A stretch of DNA of 64,000 nt from Acidimicrobiales bacterium. GTDB lineage: Bacteria > Actinomycetota > Acidimicrobiia > Acidimicrobiales > Aldehydirespiratoraceae. The stretch spans positions 1 through 64,000 of the forward strand of contig JAJCXX010000084.1 of the NCBI GenBank assembly GCA_029263195.1, read 5' to 3'. Under the pieces are notes generated by a model, which worked only from the letters and a program-made list of their open reading frames with translations, searched no databases and was not told where the DNA came from. A program made the translations under genes and the position numbers. Shown here piece by piece: positions 17,327 through 26,640 of this stretch; position 1 is the stretch's first letter; every line of letters begins with the position of its first letter.

Positions 17327-19777
17327 ATGAAGTCCAATGCTCGAGTGGTCGTGATCGGCGGCGGAGTCGTCGGCTGTAGCGTGCTCTACCACCTCACCCG
17401 TGCCGGCTGGACCGATGCCGTCCTTGTCGAACGCAAGGAGCTCACCGCCGGATCCACCTGGCATTCCGCTGGCGGAATGCACACGCTCAACGGCGATCCG
17501 AACGTGGCGGCGCTCCAGAAGTACACCATCGAGCTGTACAAGGAGATCGAGGAGATCTCGGGACAGGACTGTGGCATCCATCTCACGGGTGGGCTCATGC
17601 TCGCCGACACCGCGGAGCGGATGGACTGGCTGCGCCACGCCCACGCGCGGGGCCGCTACCTCGGCATGGACACCGAGATGCTGTCTGTGGCCGAGGCGAA
17701 GGAGATCCTGCCGTACATGGAGGAACACTATTTCGTCGGGGCGATGTACGACCCCCTCGAGGGTCACGTCGACCCGTCGGGAGTCACCCACGCCTACGCG
17801 AAGGCGGCCCGGATGGCCGGGGCCGAGGTGTACCGCAACACGTGGGCGCACGAGATCGTCCAACGGGCCGATGGCACCTGGGATGTCGTCACCGAGGCGG
17901 GCACCATCAATGCAGAGCACATCGTCAACGCTGGCGGACTCTGGGCCCGTGAGGTCGGCCGCATGTGCGGCATTGAGCTGCCCATCCTGGCCATGGAGCA
18001 CATGTACCTCCTCACCGAGGCCGTGCCCGGCCTGCGTGACTGGAACGAGTCGTCGGGGCGTGAGGGTATGCACTGCATGGACTTCGGGGGCGAGATCTAC
18101 ATGCGCCAGGAGGGAGACGGTCTGCTGCTCGGCACCTACGAGCGTGCCGGTGTTGCTTGGTCGGAGCTCGACACCCCCTGGGACTTCGGCTCCCAGTTGC
18201 TCCCGCCTGACGTCGACCGCATCGCGCCGTCGCTGGCCGTCGGGTTCTCCCACTTTCCCATCTTCAACGACCTCGGCATCAAACAGGTCATCAACGGACC
18301 GTTCACCTTCGCGCCCGACGGCAACCCGATCATCGGACCGATTCGCGGCCAGCGCGGTCACTGGGTCGCGTGCGGTGTGATGGCCGGACTCAGCCAGGGC
18401 GGAGGGGTGGGACTAGCGCTGGCCAACTGGATGGTCGACGGTGACCCCGGCTTCGATGTCTGGGGAATGGACGTCGCCCGGTTCGGCGACTGGGCCACCA
18501 CCCGCTACACGAACGCAAAGGTGCGCGAGAACTACAGCCGCCGGTTCCGTATCGCCTACCCGAACGAGGAACTGCCTGCCGGGCGACCGTTGCAGGTGTC
18601 GCCGATCCACGATCGCCTCGTCGACGCCAACGCGATTTGGGGCGCGAGCTACGGACTCGAGCATGCTCTCTGGTTCCAGCGGCCGGGCGGGGCAGCCGAG
18701 GAGAACGTCACCCTGCGGCGGTCGAACGCGTTCGACCTGGTCGGCGAAGAGTCGGCCGCGGTCCGGGCCGGCGTCGGCATGATCGAGACGACCAACTTCG
18801 CCAAGTACGAGGTGAGCGGACGCGGAGCGAGGGACTGGCTCGACTCCATCCTCGCCAACCGCCTCCCCGAGGAGGGCCGGCTCGCGCTGTCGCCGATGCT
18901 CAACCACCACGGGAAGCTGATCGGCGACTTCACGGTCGCCGCGCTGGGCGACGAGCGGTTCATGGTGTTCGGCTCGGGCATCGCCGAGCGTCACCACGAG
19001 CGCTGGTTCGACCAGCACCGGCCCGATGCCGGTTCCGTCACGGTCCGGTCGTTGCGGCGAAACCTTTGCGGCCTGTCCATCGCCGGACCCCGCTCGCGCG
19101 AACTGCTTGAATCGGTGACCGACGCCGACGTTTCCGCCGAGGGACTCCCGTTTCTCTCAATCCGGGAGATCGACGTCGAGATGGTCCCCGCGCTCGCCGG
19201 ACGGATCACCTTCACCGGCGATCTCGGCTACGAGCTCTGGGTGGAGGCCGCGTACCTACCCCGCCTCTTCGACGTTCTCACCGAGGCCGGCGAACCGTTG
19301 GGGCTTCGCCTATTCGGCAGCCGCGCCCTCGACTCGTTGCGCCTCGAGAAGAACTTCGGCACCTGGGCCAGGGAGTTCCGGCCGATCTACACCCCGTACG
19401 AGGCCGGTCTGGGATGGGCGGTGAAGCCGGACAAGGGTGACTTCATTGGTCGCGATGCCGCCGCGGTGCAGCGCGAGTCTCCTCCCGAGCGGCGGCTGGT
19501 GTTCTTTGCCGTCGACGTGGATGGTGGCGCCGAGGCCGGCGTTGCCGCTGACGTGATCGGTGACGAGCCGATCTGGCACCGCGACGAGGTGGTCGGCTGG
19601 GTGACCTCGGGCGGCTACGCTCACGTATCGGCAACCTCGGTGGCGATGGGTTACGTGAAGGGGCGATCGGCCGACGCGGTCGACGGCTTCGAGATCGAGA
19701 TACTCGGCGAGCGACGTCCTGCCCAGCGACTCCAACGGCCACAGTTCGACCCGACCGGTGCGCGCATGCGCGGGTGA
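17327..19777 (+). CDS. FAD-dependent dimethylglycine/sarcosine dehydrogenase-like protein with C-terminal GcvT (aminomethyltransferase) domain
   Basis: VVVIGGGVVGCSVLYHLTRAGWTDAVLVERKELTAGSTWHSAGG; C-terminal GcvT-like region ...TNFAKYEVSGRGARDWLDSILANRLP...SRALDSLRLEKNFGTWAREF. Confidence 0.9.
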   Translation: MKSNARVVVIGGGVVGCSVLYHLTRAGWTDAVLVERKELTAGSTWHSAGGMHTLNGDPNVAALQKYTIELYKEIEEISGQDCGIHLTGGLMLADTAERMDWLRHAHARGRYLGMDTEMLSVAEAKEILPYMEEHYFVGAMYDPLEGHVDPSGVTHAYAKAARMAGAEVYRNTWAHEIVQRADGTWDVVTEAGTINAEHIVNAGGLWAREVGRMCGIELPILAMEHMYLLTEAVPGLRDWNESSGREGMHCMDFGGEIYMRQEGDGLLLGTYERAGVAWSELDTPWDFGSQLLPPDVDRIAPSLAVGFSHFPIFNDLGIKQVINGPFTFAPDGNPIIGPIRGQRGHWVACGVMAGLSQGGGVGLALANWMVDGDPGFDVWGMDVARFGDWATTRYTNAKVRENYSRRFRIAYPNEELPAGRPLQVSPIHDRLVDANAIWGASYGLEHALWFQRPGGAAEENVTLRRSNAFDLVGEESAAVRAGVGMIETTNFAKYEVSGRGARDWLDSILANRLPEEGRLALSPMLNHHGKLIGDFTVAALGDERFMVFGSGIAERHHERWFDQHRPDAGSVTVRSLRRNLCGLSIAGPRSRELLESVTDADVSAEGLPFLSIREIDVEMVPALAGRITFTGDLGYELWVEAAYLPRLFDVLTEAGEPLGLRLFGSRALDSLRLEKNFGTWAREFRPIYTPYEAGLGWAVKPDKGDFIGRDAAAVQRESPPERRLVFFAVDVDGGAEAGVAADVIGDEPIWHRDEVVGWVTSGGYAHVSATSVAMGYVKGRSADAVDGFEIEILGERRPAQRLQRPQFDPTGARMRG

Positions 19778-19867
19778 TATCGATGCGACCGCCACCCTTG
19801 CGAAGCCCACGTGCGGGTCTTTGACGAGGAGATCCGCCGCCGCCGGGCCGCCTGAAGGCCGCCATTC

Positions 19868-19895
19868 TTGACAACGGACGATCATTCGCTATGGT
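19868..19895 (+). promoter_or_regulatory. candidate sigma70-type promoter TTGACA-N16-TATGGT upstream of ABC transporter
   Basis: consensus -35 and near-consensus -10, about 150 bp upstream of the permease start. Confidence 0.4.
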
Positions 19896-20044
19896 CGGGC
19901 GTCCAGTCCTCAACGCCAGTGGCCCAATTCTGCGTGGCGGAAGCGGCCCTCTTATTCCCAGTGCTCGTGGGGTGAAGCACAATCTCCAACACGGAAGTTT
20001 CGCTCGACAGCGATCCCATAGAAACGAGCCCAGGCGCCGGGTTC

Positions 20045-20872
20045 TTGGCACATCTGTCCCTGAAGACGCTGTTCGGGGTCGTCGTTGCCGGCGTCGTCGG
20101 TTGGTACCTCTTCATTGCCGACACCGCCGCCGACAACGACTTCATCGGCGGCATCGGCGACCTGCTGAGCGGCATCGCCGAGCTGCCTTCGTTGGTCTTC
20201 GACGGTTCTGCGTACACGAGCTTCTGGAGCTTCATGGCCGACGACGAAGGGTTCGGTGAGATTCTCCGGACCACCGTCGACCATGCCCAGTTGGTGCTGG
20301 CCTCGATGTTCTGGGCGGTGATCATCGCGATCGGTCTGGGCATTCTCGTCAACCGTGTTCGATCGTTGGCGGGTTTCGTCGTCGGTGTCTCGTCGATCCT
20401 GCTCACGATTCCGTCGCTGGCCGCGTTCGCAATATTGATCTCGGTGTCGTTCATCGGCATCGGCGACCGCGGCCCCATCATCGCCCTCACCGCCTACTCG
20501 ATCCTGCCGGTCCTGCGGAACACCGTCACTGGGCTCGAAGGGGTCGACCGAGCCGTGGTCGAATCGGCCAAGGGCATGGGACTCGCTCCCTTCCAACGAC
20601 TCGTACGGGTCGAGCTGCCTCTAGCGTGGCCGGTCATCCTCACCGGCATCCGCATCGCCACGCTACTCAACGTCGGCATCGCTGCCATCGCGGTACTGGT
20701 CGGCGGCAGCGGTCTTGGCCACTACATCAACGACGGGCTCACCCGTTACCCGAATCCCGGGTCGGTCGAACGTATGTGGGTCGGCGTCCTGTGGACGATC
20801 GCACTGGCGCTCGTGTTCGACCTGCTGTTCGGCATCATCCGCAAGCTGACGACTCCGAAAGGACTCCGGTGA
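20045..20872 (+). CDS. glycine betaine/proline-type ABC transporter permease (OpuC/ProW-like)
   Basis: LTIPSLAAFAILISVSFIGIG...YSILPVLRNTVTGLEGVDRAVVESAKGMGLAPFQRLVRVELPLAWPVILTGIR; TTG start. Confidence 0.88.
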   Translation: MAHLSLKTLFGVVVAGVVGWYLFIADTAADNDFIGGIGDLLSGIAELPSLVFDGSAYTSFWSFMADDEGFGEILRTTVDHAQLVLASMFWAVIIAIGLGILVNRVRSLAGFVVGVSSILLTIPSLAAFAILISVSFIGIGDRGPIIALTAYSILPVLRNTVTGLEGVDRAVVESAKGMGLAPFQRLVRVELPLAWPVILTGIRIATLLNVGIAAIAVLVGGSGLGHYINDGLTRYPNPGSVERMWVGVLWTIALALVFDLLFGIIRKLTTPKGLR

Positions 20873-22089
20873 CTCTCCAGACCGACGGAACGGCGGTGGA
20901 TCCCGCCGGCATCGAAGACGACGACATACCCAAGGCGATGATCACCCTCGATGGGGTTGGCAAGACCTACGAGGGGTCCGATGTCGCGGCGGTCGACAGC
21001 CTCGACCTGGAGATCCCGGAGGGCGAGATCCTCGTGCTGGTCGGTCCGTCCGGCTGCGGCAAGAGCACCACCCTACGGCTCATCAACCGCATGATCGAGC
21101 CGACGACGGGCCGCATCATCTTCGACGGTGAAGATGTCACCGACGTCAATGCTGATGAGCTCCGGCGGCGCATCGGCTACGTGATCCAGCAGATCGGTCT
21201 ATTCCCGCACCAGACCATCGCCCAGAACATCGCGACGGTGCCGAAGCTGCTCGGGTGGGACAAGAAGAAGATCGGCGACCGGGTCGACGAGCTGCTCGAT
21301 GTGATGGGGCTTCCGAACGACTTCCGCGACCGCTACCCGAAAGAGCTCTCCGGGGGTCAGGCCCAGCGCGTCGGTGTCGCCCGCGCACTCGGTTCGGACC
21401 CCGCAGTTCTGTTGATGGACGAGCCGTTCGGCGCCATCGACCCGATCACCCGCGATCGGCTCCAAAACGAGTTCCTCCGGCTCCAGGGCGAGCTGAAGAA
21501 GACCATCGTCTTTGTCACCCACGACATCGACGAGGCCATCAAGATGGGCGACCGCATCGCCATCCTCGGGGACAAATCGCACATCGCCCAGTTCGACACT
21601 CCTGAGCGCATCCTCGCCCATCCCATGGACGAGTTCGTCGCCGATTTCATCGGGTCGGGTGCCACGCTCAAGGGACTCAATTTCGAGCGGGTCCGCGACA
21701 TCGACATCTCGACGACCTTCCCCGTCGTCGGCCCGAGCACATCAGCGGCCGAGGGTGCCGTCGTGCTCGACGCGTCCATCGAACGCTGGCTCTTGGTGCT
21801 CGACGAGCAGCAGCGCCCGGCCCGCTGGCTCAATGACGCCAACCTCGCTGCCGGTCCCTCCAACCTGCTCGACGCTGGAGTCGAAGTGGTGGCGAACCTT
21901 CCGCTGCAGGCGACCCTCCACGACGCGCTCGAAGAGCTGCTGATGTCGAACTCCGGACAGGCGCCCGTCGTCGACGACAATGGGGCCTACCTGGGCATCG
22001 TCGACGTGGAAGTGCTCGCTGATGTCCTGAAACGGATGCGAGCTCAGGCCCGCAAACACTACGAAGACTTGGCGTCCGGTCATGGTTGA
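20869..22089 (+). CDS. glycine betaine/proline-type ABC transporter ATP-binding protein with C-terminal CBS domains
   Basis: Walker A GPSGCGKSTTLR, signature LSGGQAQRVGVARAL, Walker B AVLLMDEPFGAIDP; GTG start overlapping permease stop. Confidence 0.92.
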   Translation: MTLQTDGTAVDPAGIEDDDIPKAMITLDGVGKTYEGSDVAAVDSLDLEIPEGEILVLVGPSGCGKSTTLRLINRMIEPTTGRIIFDGEDVTDVNADELRRRIGYVIQQIGLFPHQTIAQNIATVPKLLGWDKKKIGDRVDELLDVMGLPNDFRDRYPKELSGGQAQRVGVARALGSDPAVLLMDEPFGAIDPITRDRLQNEFLRLQGELKKTIVFVTHDIDEAIKMGDRIAILGDKSHIAQFDTPERILAHPMDEFVADFIGSGATLKGLNFERVRDIDISTTFPVVGPSTSAAEGAVVLDASIERWLLVLDEQQRPARWLNDANLAAGPSNLLDAGVEVVANLPLQATLHDALEELLMSNSGQAPVVDDNGAYLGIVDVEVLADVLKRMRAQARKHYEDLASGHG

Positions 22090-22927
22090 CCTCGAGCGCC
22101 ATGCCGGGACGGTCGACGAGTCCGATCTTGAGTCCATCGAGACCGAGGCGGCGGCCAAAGACCCGGCCTCTTCCGATATATACGCCGCCGTCGCGAACAA
22201 CATCCGGCTGCTCGTCACCCCCGCAATCATCGTTGCGCTCTCGGTCATTCTCTACACCTACGTGACCACCTTTCTCGACAGCGACTCTGCGATCTTCCAG
22301 GACGAGCGCTCACTGGATTGGGAACGCAATCTCAAGCCGCAGCTCCAACAGCATCTCTCGCTGGCGATCTGGTCGACCGTCTTCGTGATTCTCCTCGCCG
22401 TACCTCTGGGAGTCTGGCTGACCCGCCCGAAATACAAGCGCTTCGGTGGGCCGGTCCTCGCGGTGGCCACTTCCGGCCAGGCGACCCCCGCCTTCGGCCT
22501 CCTGATCCTCGCTTTCGCCTGGCTCGGACGCGGACCATGGACCGTCGTGTGGGCGCTCACGCTGTTCAGCATCCTGCCTGTGCTCCGCAACACAATGGTG
22601 GGACTCGAACAGGTCAACCCGTCGGTCATCGAGGCCGGAAAGGGAATGGGCCTCACCGACCGCCAGGTGCTTCGCCAGGTCGAGATCCCGCTCGCGGTGC
22701 CGATCATTCTGGCGGGAGTGCGCACGGCACTGATCATCAACGTCGGCATGGCCACGCTGGCCTTCCTCATCGGCGGCGGCGGTCTCGGCGTCACCATCAG
22801 CTCCGGTCTGAAACTCGGCCGTGATGTCGTCGTCATCACCGGCGCGGGCCTGACCGCCATCATCGCCCTATCCGTCGACTGGATCGCCTCTGTCATTGAG
22901 CGGGCACTGCGTCCGCGCGGACTCTGA
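22082..22927 (+). CDS. glycine betaine/proline-type ABC transporter permease
   Basis: FSILPVLRNTMVGLEQVNPSVIEAGKGMGLTDRQVLRQVEIPLAVPIILAGVRTALIINVGMATLAFLIGGGGLG. Confidence 0.9.
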   Translation: MVDLERHAGTVDESDLESIETEAAAKDPASSDIYAAVANNIRLLVTPAIIVALSVILYTYVTTFLDSDSAIFQDERSLDWERNLKPQLQQHLSLAIWSTVFVILLAVPLGVWLTRPKYKRFGGPVLAVATSGQATPAFGLLILAFAWLGRGPWTVVWALTLFSILPVLRNTMVGLEQVNPSVIEAGKGMGLTDRQVLRQVEIPLAVPIILAGVRTALIINVGMATLAFLIGGGGLGVTISSGLKLGRDVVVITGAGLTAIIALSVDWIASVIERALRPRGL

Positions 22928-22997
22928 CGACCATCCGGGCCGGCTCGACGCCCCCCCCCGACCAAGTGTCAACCCGTAATCCAACTGGAGGAACCCA

Positions 22998-24002
22998 ATG
23001 AAACACACACGACTCTGGCGATTTTTGGCAATCGCCTTCGCCTTCACCCTCATCGCGGCCGCGTGCGGCGACGACGGCGGTGAAGAAGCCGCTGACCCCG
23101 GGACGGACGGAAGCGCATCAGGTGAGTGCGAGACGCTAGCCCCCTCGGGTGATGCAGCCGCAGCCGACTTCAGCGGTGTTGAGGTCAACGTCGGGTCGAA
23201 GGACTTCACCGAGCAGATCGTGCTCGGCGAGATTCTCGTCCAGGCCCTCGAGGCCAGGGGTGCGACCGTCACGAACAACACAAACCTCGGCGGTACGGTC
23301 GTGAACCGCGACGCCCTCCTCGCTGGTGAAATCGACACGTATTGGGAGTACAACGGCACAGGATGGACCGTGCACCTCGGCCGTGAGGATCCGAGCTTCG
23401 ACTCGACCGAGCTGACGACCAACGTGTGTGTGACCGACCTAGACGAGAACAGCATTCGTTGGGTCGGTGTCTCTCCGTTCAACGACACCTACGGGTTCGC
23501 CACTGCCCCTGAGTTCCTCGACGGCGGCTCGTCGTTCTCGCTGCAGAGCATGGCCGACTACATCGGTGAGAACCCCGACGCCAGCGTGTGTCTCGAGAGC
23601 GAGTTCCCGAATCGGCCCGACGGCATGGTTCTGTTCGAGGACGCCACCGGATTCGTGATTCCGCCAGAGCAGATCGAGATCCTCGAGACCGGCGTGATCT
23701 ACGAGGAGATCTCCAACGGCAATTGCAGTTTCGGTGAGGTCTTCACGACCGACGGACGCATTCCCGGTCTCGGCCTGAATCTGGTGGACGACCCGGGTGT
23801 GTTCATCATCTACAACGTCTCGCTGACGTTGCCCGATGACCTCTACTCGCAGGCTCCCGATGCATGGGATGCCGTGGTATCGAGCATCCTCGCACCGCTC
23901 GACAACGACACGATGGCTGAATTGAACCAACGCGTGTCGATCGACGGCGAAGATGCCGCCGATGTGGCCAAGGACTTCCTCACCTCGAACGGCATCATCT
24001 GA
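22998..24002 (+). CDS. glycine betaine-type ABC transporter substrate-binding lipoprotein (OpuAC/OsmX family)
   Basis: lipobox IAAACGD; VNVGSKDFTEQIVLGEILVQALEARGATVTNNTNLGGTVVNRDALLAGEIDTYWEYNGTGW. Confidence 0.9.
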   Translation: MKHTRLWRFLAIAFAFTLIAAACGDDGGEEAADPGTDGSASGECETLAPSGDAAAADFSGVEVNVGSKDFTEQIVLGEILVQALEARGATVTNNTNLGGTVVNRDALLAGEIDTYWEYNGTGWTVHLGREDPSFDSTELTTNVCVTDLDENSIRWVGVSPFNDTYGFATAPEFLDGGSSFSLQSMADYIGENPDASVCLESEFPNRPDGMVLFEDATGFVIPPEQIEILETGVIYEEISNGNCSFGEVFTTDGRIPGLGLNLVDDPGVFIIYNVSLTLPDDLYSQAPDAWDAVVSSILAPLDNDTMAELNQRVSIDGEDAADVAKDFLTSNGII

Positions 24003-24024
24003 TCTGTTCCTTGTGAAACGGAAA

Positions 24025-24055
24025 GCCACCCGGTCTGCCCTGCAGGCCGGGTGGC
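24025..24055 (+). terminator. hairpin GCCACCCGG-N13-CCGGGTGGC downstream of the transporter operon
   Basis: 9-bp perfect stem starting 23 bp after the substrate-binding gene stop; no U-tract. Confidence 0.65.
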
Positions 24056-24083
24056 GCCCGCGCTCGGACGAACCGCCGCTCGT

Positions 24084-24416
24084 TCAGCGTTGGGTAGTAA
24101 AGGTCAATGTCGTCGTCTCGAGAACGGTGACCGTTTCGAGCGATGCAACGAGAGCGTTTCGATCGATGGCGAGGCTGTTCGCGACGGGCAGGTCTGAAGG
24201 TGTTTCGCTCCACGCGAGCGGGATGGACGCCTCGATGTCGTTCTCCTTGCGTTCGCACTGGTACTCCGCCAGCAGTGCGCCATCCACGACAGTGGGGTCG
24301 ATGGTGGGCTCGTCCGGCCTATTGGTGGCAGTCGCGTCTGTGCCTGATCCGCAGGCGGCGAACAGCACGCTCACCGCAATTACCCCGAGGAGCGATCGAC
24401 TGTTGAAGTTAGCGAC
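24084..24416 (-). CDS. hypothetical lipoprotein
   Basis: SLLGVIAVSVLFAACGSGTDATATN lipobox; start codon not resolved (5' boundary approximate). Confidence 0.4.
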   Translation of the reverse strand, partial: VANFNSRSLLGVIAVSVLFAACGSGTDATATNRPDEPTIDPTVVDGALLAEYQCERKENDIEASIPLAWSETPSDLPVANSLAIDRNALVASLETVTVLETTTLTFTTQR

Positions 24417-24579
24417 GATGTCATCGAAGCGGGCGATCCTGTGAGTGGTCTGTGACTCGTCCTGGGATGTTCTGCGGCGCGGCAGCGGACAGCCCCGGTG
24501 GTGTCCGTGCGTCCGACAGTGCCCTCCTCGCAGCGGGAGGCTTAATGTCGGATTCACGACTATCGAGAGGCAAGCTTCA

Positions 24580-25386
24580 ATGACCTTCACCATCACCAAG
24601 ATCAAGCTCGCGATCGCGGTCGCGGTCGTGGCACTACTCGTACCGGCCACCGCCCTCGCGACTCACACCTTTGGCGACGTCCCAACCGCGAAGTACTACC
24701 ACGACGCCGTTGCATGGGCCTTCTCCAACGGCATCACCACCGGCACATCGGCAACGACGTTCTCCCCTGAAGACCCCGTCACCCGCGGCCAGAACGTCAC
24801 CTTCGCCCATCGCTACGACACCAATATCGTCCAACCAGCGCTGGCAACTCTTACTGGCACGGCCGCAGCCAACTCTGCCGCGATCGTCGGCAACGACACC
24901 GACATCGCCGCCAACGCCGCCGGAGTCGCCGGAACCTACACCAAGGCCCAAGTCGACGCGGCCGTGCTGGCGGCCATGCTCGGCACCGCGACAATTCCCT
25001 CGGGCACGACCGTCACCGGAGAAGCTCGGTGGGATCACGCTTCGGTATCCGACAACGAGGACCTGCAGTTCATCGTCGAGCTGCCGGGTCGAGCTCCAAC
25101 GGCGCTCACCAGCGACCTCAACGTCAACTTCGCCCCGGCCGCGGGCTCGCTCACCTTCGACACAGACGCCACGTGTACCGGCACTTCCGGCGCTCCGACC
25201 GCTCCCGCGGGGAAGGTGTGCCTCTATATCTCTACGTCGAACCTGGTGGACGGGCTCAGAGGAAAGTCCACCGTTGAGACGAGCTTCCAGGATCGATACT
25301 TCCGGATCGATGCCAGAACCAACGATGGCACTGCCCCCGGCAACGACATGTACCTCGACATCACCTGGGCCTACACGGCCCCCTGA
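24580..25386 (+). CDS. exported protein with SLH-like domain
   Basis: signal peptide then HTFGDVPTAKYYHDAVAWAFSNGITTGTSATTFSPEDPVTRGQNVTFAHRY. Confidence 0.75.
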   Translation: MTFTITKIKLAIAVAVVALLVPATALATHTFGDVPTAKYYHDAVAWAFSNGITTGTSATTFSPEDPVTRGQNVTFAHRYDTNIVQPALATLTGTAAANSAAIVGNDTDIAANAAGVAGTYTKAQVDAAVLAAMLGTATIPSGTTVTGEARWDHASVSDNEDLQFIVELPGRAPTALTSDLNVNFAPAAGSLTFDTDATCTGTSGAPTAPAGKVCLYISTSNLVDGLRGKSTVETSFQDRYFRIDARTNDGTAPGNDMYLDITWAYTAP

Positions 25387-25517
25387 CCCACTCCCCGAAC
25401 GAGTAGCGGTATTTGCCGAGATCGGGCCGTGATCGCTGGAAAGTGAGTTCAAGACAATTTCTTCGCGACCGCAATCGCGATAGTCGGGCATCCATAGGAT
25501 GACGTGCGACAAGGTAG

Positions 25518-26150
25518 ATGGAAAAGGAGCATGAGTTGGTCGACCGGAGTGGTTGGGACGAGCTGACATCGAAGAATCCGAATCACTCGCGGTGGTATAT
25601 CGAACGTTTCAGGTCTATGGCCTCGGCAGGCGATGATCTGGCCGGTGAAGCCCGTTTCGTCGATGCGATGGTGCCTCGGAGTGCACGCATACTGGATGCC
25701 GGCTGTGGATCCGGTCGGGTGGGTGGGTTCCTGGCCGACGCCGGTCACACGGTCGTCGGGGTCGACGGTGATCCGGTCCTCATCGTCGCTGCTGATGAAG
25801 ATCATCCGGGTCCGACGTGGCTGGTCGGTGATCTCGCCGAGCTCGACCTTCCATCGAAGGGAATCGAGGAAGGATTCGACGCGATCGTGTGCGCGGGCAA
25901 CGTGATGTCGTTCCTCGCACCAAGCACACGTCGGGAGGTGCTAACCCGATTGGGCCGCCACCTGCGCCTCCACGGGCGAATCGTTGTGGGGTTCGGATCG
26001 GGACGTGGCTATGAATTCGACCATTTCCGAGAGGATGTCAAGGCAGGGGAGTTGGTCTCGGAACTGGAACTGGGGTCATGGGATCTGCGCCCGCTCACCG
26101 ACGATTCCGACTTCATTGTGGCCGTCCTGGGCTGTCGACCACGAACCTGA
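25518..26150 (+). CDS. class I SAM-dependent methyltransferase
   Basis: ARILDAGCGSGRVGGFLADAGHTVVGVDGDP. Confidence 0.85.
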   Translation: MEKEHELVDRSGWDELTSKNPNHSRWYIERFRSMASAGDDLAGEARFVDAMVPRSARILDAGCGSGRVGGFLADAGHTVVGVDGDPVLIVAADEDHPGPTWLVGDLAELDLPSKGIEEGFDAIVCAGNVMSFLAPSTRREVLTRLGRHLRLHGRIVVGFGSGRGYEFDHFREDVKAGELVSELELGSWDLRPLTDDSDFIVAVLGCRPRT

Positions 26151-26353
26151 CCCCTGTGGGCGCCCAGAACTCTGTCGTACCCCTCTGACCGGGGAGAATT
26201 CGGCCGGCCGCGCCGCGAGTGAGAGTGGAATCCGCGCACTTGCAGGGTTTTCGCTCCGGATCGTGCCAGATGCAACGGTGCGGTAGGCGAGTCGGGCTGC
26301 GCCACCGATCATCATGGCAAGGCCGATGTGGGTGATGGCGAAGACTGCGGCGA

Positions 26354-26512
26354 TCAGCCACCAGATCGAGGTTCGGGTAGGAGCCAGAGGGCCAGGGCCC
26401 CGGTTGTGAACAGCGCTGCGCCTCCGGCGAGGAGGTGTGTTCGCAAGCCGGTGGTGAGCGGGGTGTGGTCTGGGCGACGATTTGAGATCGGGCCCTCGCG
26501 TGTGGTCGTCAT
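26354..26512 (-). CDS. putative single-TM microprotein (52 aa)
   Basis: MTTTREGPISNRRPDHTPLTTGLRTHLLAGGAALFTTGALALWLLPEPRSGG*; start overlaps the stop of the upstream 33-aa ORF; below ORF-track size cutoff. Confidence 0.45.
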   Translation of the reverse strand: MTTTREGPISNRRPDHTPLTTGLRTHLLAGGAALFTTGALALWLLPEPRSGG

Positions 26513-26610
26513 CCGTGCATGGATGCTGCGACGAGGATCACGAGGCCGACGATGATGAGTACGGCGAGAAGGCCAAGGCCTGTCCGGAGCTGTTGGGATC
26601 GGGTGGTCAT
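26509..26610 (-). CDS. putative single-TM microprotein (33 aa)
   Basis: MTTRSQQLRTGLGLLAVLIIVGLVILVAASMHG*; preceded by AAGAAAAGG Shine-Dalgarno-like sequence, 30 bp after ABC permease stop; below ORF-track size cutoff. Confidence 0.5.
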   Translation of the reverse strand: MTTRSQQLRTGLGLLAVLIIVGLVILVAASMHG

Positions 26611-26640
26611 GTTTTGGTTACCTTTTCTTGGTTGGCTGAT

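Noticed and set aside
17132-18361. 409-aa minus-strand ORF opposite the FAD dehydrogenase
   Set aside because: Shadow ORF; the + strand carries conserved FAD-binding and GcvT motifs.
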